In this document: positions 60,498-64,000 of the stretch, piece by piece
Numbering within the stretch: position 1 is the first letter of the stretch
Layout: every line of letters starts with the position of its first letter
Source of the DNA: an uncultured Bacteroidales bacterium
Lineage (GTDB): Bacteria; Bacteroidota; Bacteroidia; Bacteroidales; Paludibacteraceae
DNA length: 64,000 nucleotides
Assembly (NCBI GenBank): GCA_946404495.1
Contig: CAMJDT010000004.1
Span: 1-64,000 of the forward strand
Reading direction: 5' to 3'
Translations under genes and position numbers: made by a program
Notes under the pieces: generated by a model
Database searches by the model: none
Told to the model about the DNA's origin: nothing
The model's input: only the letters and a program-made list of their open reading frames with translations

Positions 60498-61886
60498 ATG
60501 AAAACGTATAAACTAATAGGAATACTTGGATTAATCGGTATACTCGGATTATTCGCAAGTTGCAAGAAAGACAGCACCTTCAACGTGGATGGTGACTGCA
60601 AGATCGAGTCATTGGTATTGGACGAAATCTACCGGGGCGTGGTGGATCACGCTGCCCGCACGGTAGTGGTAGGTGTGCCGGTGGTACACGATGATCATCT
60701 GATGACGATTACTACCCTCGACCTCTCTGCCGGCGCTGCGGCTACCCCCGGGCAGGGCGCGAAAGTGAATATGACTTCTCCCATTGTTATCCATGTGGAG
60801 AACGGTAGTGTATATCAGGACTATAAGGTGAGCGTCAAGCACGACGAAGCACGTATCCTCTCCTTTGTGCTCAACGAAAAGTATATCGGCATCATCGATC
60901 AGGTAGCGAATACCATTACCGTATCGGTGCCTGTCGGTACGGATGTGAAGACGCTCATCCCTACTATCAAGACCACCGAGGGCGCAACGCTCACTCCGGC
61001 TGCCGGCATACCCTGTGACTTCACCAATCCCGTGGATTTCACCGTTACCTACAACACCGCCTCGACGACCTACAAGGTAACTGTCAAGGAGAAGGGTAAC
61101 CCCGTTGTGCTCTATCTGGGTTTGGCAGAGACGATGTCGCAACTCAATGACGAAGAACAAGAGGCCGTCACATGGATGCTGAGTAATATCGAGCATTCCG
61201 ACTATGCCTCGTTTGCGGATCTGGCTGCCGGGCGCGTGGTGATGACGGACTGCAAGGTGATATGGTGGCATTTCCATAAGGACGGCGGTCTGGAAGGCAA
61301 AGCTGCTTTCGAAGCCAATGCACCCGAAGCGGTGGACTATACCGTGCTGGACAAACTCAAAGAGTTCTACCAAGCCGGAGGCTCCTTCCTACTGACCCGT
61401 TATGCGGTTAACCTGCCGTTCTATCTGGGCGAGGCAGAGTGCTTCCCCAACAACGCGTGGGGAGGCAACGAGGCGGATGCAGAACGCGTCAACTCGCCCT
61501 GGGAGTTCGCTATCACCGGTCATACCGACCACGCCTTGTGGCAGAACCTGACGATGGATCCGACGGCATTGGAACATGTCTATACCTGCGATGCAGGCTA
61601 TCGTATCACCAACTCTACAGCACAATATCATATTGGAACGGACTGGGGCGGATACGACAACCGCGATGTGTTCTTCGAGAAGACCGGTGCGGTGGATATA
61701 GCCGGAGGTACGGATGCTGTGGTAGCGTGGGAGTTTAGCCGCACCGCTGAACACGGAGCAATCATCTGTATCGGTTCCGGTTGTTACGACTGGTACACCG
61801 TTGCCGACCCCTCGGAATATTCCTCTTATTACCACGCTAATGTGGCTAAGATAACCGAAAATGCGTTTAACTATCTAAAGCAATAA
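60498..61886 (+). CDS. DUF4960 surface glycan-binding lipoprotein
   Basis: A 462-residue lipoprotein with lipobox LFASC (Cys near residue 22). Two DUF5018-like beta domains (each opening with a SFVLNEKYIGIID-type strand, near residues 35 and 117) are followed by a C-terminal DUF4960 domain from about residue 200 (VVLYLGLAETMSQLNDEEQEAVTWML; VIWWHFHKDGG). DUF4960 is found in levan/fructan loci, such as the surface binding protein of the Bacteroides thetaiotaomicron levan locus. It probably captures fructan for SusCD. Confidence 0.88.
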   Translation: MKTYKLIGILGLIGILGLFASCKKDSTFNVDGDCKIESLVLDEIYRGVVDHAARTVVVGVPVVHDDHLMTITTLDLSAGAAATPGQGAKVNMTSPIVIHVENGSVYQDYKVSVKHDEARILSFVLNEKYIGIIDQVANTITVSVPVGTDVKTLIPTIKTTEGATLTPAAGIPCDFTNPVDFTVTYNTASTTYKVTVKEKGNPVVLYLGLAETMSQLNDEEQEAVTWMLSNIEHSDYASFADLAAGRVVMTDCKVIWWHFHKDGGLEGKAAFEANAPEAVDYTVLDKLKEFYQAGGSFLLTRYAVNLPFYLGEAECFPNNAWGGNEADAERVNSPWEFAITGHTDHALWQNLTMDPTALEHVYTCDAGYRITNSTAQYHIGTDWGGYDNRDVFFEKTGAVDIAGGTDAVVAWEFSRTAEHGAIICIGSGCYDWYTVADPSEYSSYYHANVAKITENAFNYLKQ

Positions 61887-61890
61887 AACT

Positions 61891-63516
61891 ATGAGAACGA
61901 AAGTAATTAAGTCTGTACTCTGTATTCTGTGCCCTGTACTCCTTTTCGCTTCGTGCGAGAAAACTTTCGAGCCCGAACAGAAAGACTGGGAGAATACGAC
62001 CGCCTATTTTAACGCTTCCGATGAGGCAGGCAGTAATACCTACTACAAACCCTAAGCCGGTTCGGTAGGCGACCCGCTGCCCTTCTACGATCCGGTTGCC
62101 AAGGACTTCAAGATTCTCTATCTCCATAACTTCGAGCAAAACCTCGAGCAGACCTTCCATCCCTTGTGGGGCATACGCACCGCGGATGCCGCAACCTACT
62201 ATTCGATGGGCGAAGTACTGCCTACAGGTCGTGCCGGCGAACAGGACGCTGCCCTCGGTACGGGGTGCGTGGTCTATGACGAAACGGAGAAACTGTATTA
62301 TATCTATTACACCGGCGAGCGTTACAAACCCGCGGCGGACGAAGACCGTCAGGTAGTCATGAGGGCTACCAGTGCCGACTTCGTGACATGGACCAAAGAC
62401 CCGCTCTTCCGCCTCCGAGGTGCCGACTACGGCTATAGCACGCAGAACTTCCGCGACCCCTATATCTGGCGTATGGACGACGGTTGGCATATGATCGTGG
62501 CGACCAAACCCGTTCCCCAAGGTTCCACGGTTGAGGATAAGGACGGCGTGTTTGCCGAGTTCTTTTCCACAGACCTCAAGAGTTGGGAGCACAAAGGCCG
62601 CTTTACCAAAATGGTGTGGGATCGTTTCCTCGAGTGCCCCAATGTGTTTAAGATGGGAGAGTGGTGGTATCTGACCTACAGCGATATGAGTGCTTTCGAG
62701 CGTCGTGTGCACTACCTCAAAGGTCGTACCATCGATGAACTCAAAGCTGCTACATCGCCCGTTTGGCCGGATAGCAAAGAGGGCGCTCTGGACAGCCGCG
62801 CGTTCTATGCCGGCAATACCGCTTCTGACGGAACGGAACGATACATGTGGGGGTGGTGCCCCGAACGTCGCGGTAAGGACAATACCGACATCAGTCCGGA
62901 TGCCGAACCCAAGTGGGGCGGGTCGCTCGTTGTGCATCGTCTGCTCCAACGCGAAGACGGTACCCTCTATACCGCCGAACTGCCCGCTATTCGCTCTAAA
63001 TACAGCCAAACAGCCGAATGTAAGGCTGTGAAAACATGGGGTGAAGAGGAGGGTAACCTTACTATCAGTGATGGTATCTACGATATGAAAGCCTATAGCA
63101 GTGTGATGTTCAACACCCTCGGCTACCACAACCATATCTCCATGACCGTCACCACCACCGACAAGGCCGACCGCTTCGGCATCTCCTTTGTACGCGGCGA
63201 ACGCAAGGATGGCGATAAAACCTACGAGAAATACTATTCGATCATGGTCTGCCCCGACGGAGATAACAACTATATACGCTTCGAGGAAGAACAGGGCGTG
63301 TGGGAACTCAAAGGCGGCGGTAGCTACCGGTTCCCTATTCCTGCCGATCTCACGTATCATATCGACATCTATACCGACAACTCGGTGCTGGTGCTCTATA
63401 TCAACGACATTCTCACTTACACCCAGCGTATCTACGGCATCCAGCGTAACTGCTGGTCTGTCAACTGCTACGAAGGAGGTATGACTGCCAAAGATATCAA
63501 ACTAACCCAATACTAA
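61891..63516 (+). pseudogene. GH32 fructan hydrolase interrupted by TAA
   Basis: One frame runs from ATG 61891 to the stop at 63514-63516 with a single internal TAA at 62053-62055 (codon 55 of 542). The start encodes a lipoprotein signal (LLFASC). After the TAA come the three GH32 catalytic motifs: VGDP with the nucleophile Asp at codon 61, FRDP near codon 187 and ECPN with the acid/base Glu near codon 246. Homologues often have Gln or Lys near the stop (YYKPQG-type), so CAA to TAA is the simplest change. Reinitiation downstream would give a protein without the signal peptide or nucleophile. Confidence 0.85.
61909..61940. repeat. TCTGTACTCTGT word repeat in the GH32 signal peptide
   Basis: AATTAAGTCTGTACTCTGT is identical to the start of the SusD gene, followed by ATTCTGTGCCCTGTACTCC. 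It encodes KSVLCILCPVL. Confidence 0.7.
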
Positions 63517-63537
63517 CAACTTTAAAACTATTTCTTT

Positions 63538-64000
63538 ATGAAAAAAATGTCTCTTTTGGCTATCCTGATAGCCGCAGTAATGAATCTTAATGCTACGGAT
63601 CTGTGGACGGGCTCGAAGCATGTATCGTGGAACGACGGTGGTGTCGATATCGCTGCCAACATGTTCAATGACGCTCAACCCGGTCAGAAGATCGTAGTGC
63701 ACTACACCGACGCTACCGACGGTATCGAGTTCAAACTCCTGGATGAGTTGAGTCACCTTGCAGGCTCGCGTGAGTCGGCGTGGATTAGTGGCAACGGCAC
63801 CTATGAGCAGTTCCTTACTCCGGCTGCTGTAGCCGGTCTGAAAGCACACGGCCTGCAAGTTATCGGTGCGAACTTCAACTGCTCACAAGTGGAACTCCTC
63901 GACGGCAAGGAACTTAAAGACGGTACTACCGTTTGGACCGGATATTTCTGGGCAGACGAGTGGAGCACCCTCGAACTCTATGCAGAGAGTTACAATGGTA
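63538..64000 (+). CDS. secreted protein, truncated by the window end
   Basis: An open frame of 154 codons reaching the window edge. A signal peptide (KKMSLLAILIAAVMNLNA) is followed by DLWTGSKHVSWNDGGVDIAA and, about 115 residues later, TVWTGYFWADEW, so two related beta-sandwich-like units seem to follow each other. I do not recognise the family. It lies 21 nt after the GH32 gene and is presumably part of the same locus, perhaps another glycan-binding or hydrolytic protein whose main domain is outside the window. Confidence 0.65.
   Translation, partial: MKKMSLLAILIAAVMNLNATDLWTGSKHVSWNDGGVDIAANMFNDAQPGQKIVVHYTDATDGIEFKLLDELSHLAGSRESAWISGNGTYEQFLTPAAVAGLKAHGLQVIGANFNCSQVELLDGKELKDGTTVWTGYFWADEWSTLELYAESYNG

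Noticed and set aside
58411..62055. Stop-codon reassignment
   Set aside because: One interruption is TAG and the other TAA, and both codons terminate many intact genes in the window.
61867..63360. 497-codon frame antisense to the GH32 gene
   Set aside because: The plus strand carries all three GH32 motifs in order; the antisense product has no recognisable domain.
1..64000. Insertion sequences or prophage
   Set aside because: No transposase, integrase, capsid or terminase gene was recognised anywhere in the window.

Overview
The window is chromosomal DNA of a member of the order Bacteroidales (Bacteroidota). The evidence is the recurrent Bacteroidota promoter (a TTTGC -33 element, then TAnnTTTG at -7), a SusC/SusD polysaccharide locus, gldH, ricT, the long form of rpsP, an ExbB-(membrane protein)-ExbD-ExbD operon, and a protein whose C-terminus resembles type IX secretion sorting tails. 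The family cannot be fixed from the sequence alone; a gut or rumen commensal is plausible.

Bases 1-7480 are an accessory island. It carries at least five toxin-antitoxin-like pairs or remnants: a small protein with a DUF6169-like protein, MntA with a beheaded HepT, DUF4160 with DUF2442, a short protein with a GNAT acetyltransferase, and a Panacea-like protein with its partner. Four gene units start from a near-identical promoter; three of these promoters directly follow a CTGCA/TGCAG hairpin. Two units (ends 2287 and 4490) are followed about 35-45 nt later by a roughly 320-nt element whose helices covary between the copies, so it looks like an undescribed structured RNA or folded single-stranded DNA. 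Long tracts of short degenerate word repeats fill the rest.

Bases 7507-14129 hold a giant secreted protein (1828 aa) and a four-helix-bundle/topoisomerase-zinc-finger protein, among GATACC-type repeats. Bases 14266-53818 are mostly core genome: glnS, phoH, aroB, udk, a split chromate transporter, a UvrD helicase, rsmF, a DEAD-box helicase, an epimerase, a K+/H+ antiporter, a thioredoxin, queA-tatD, tRNA-Ser(GGA), the ExbB/ExbD energy-transduction operon, a metal-uptake operon whose FeoB lacks a working GTPase domain, efp, marC-queG-rpiB, a thioesterase, tRNA-Met(CAU), an acyl-CoA ligase, rpsP, holB-ricT-gldH-trmB-apbC, a MATE transporter and glgP. Many short operon junctions contain a tract of tandem 6-10-bp words, with a different word at nearly every site.

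Bases 53948-64000 are a fructan-type polysaccharide locus: a periplasmic-binding/AraC membrane regulator, SusC, SusD, a DUF4960 surface lipoprotein, a GH32 enzyme and a truncated secreted protein. SusC has an in-frame TAG (58411-58413) and GH32 an in-frame TAA (62053-62055); flanking frames are otherwise intact, so the locus looks recently inactivated, unless these are assembly or sequencing errors.
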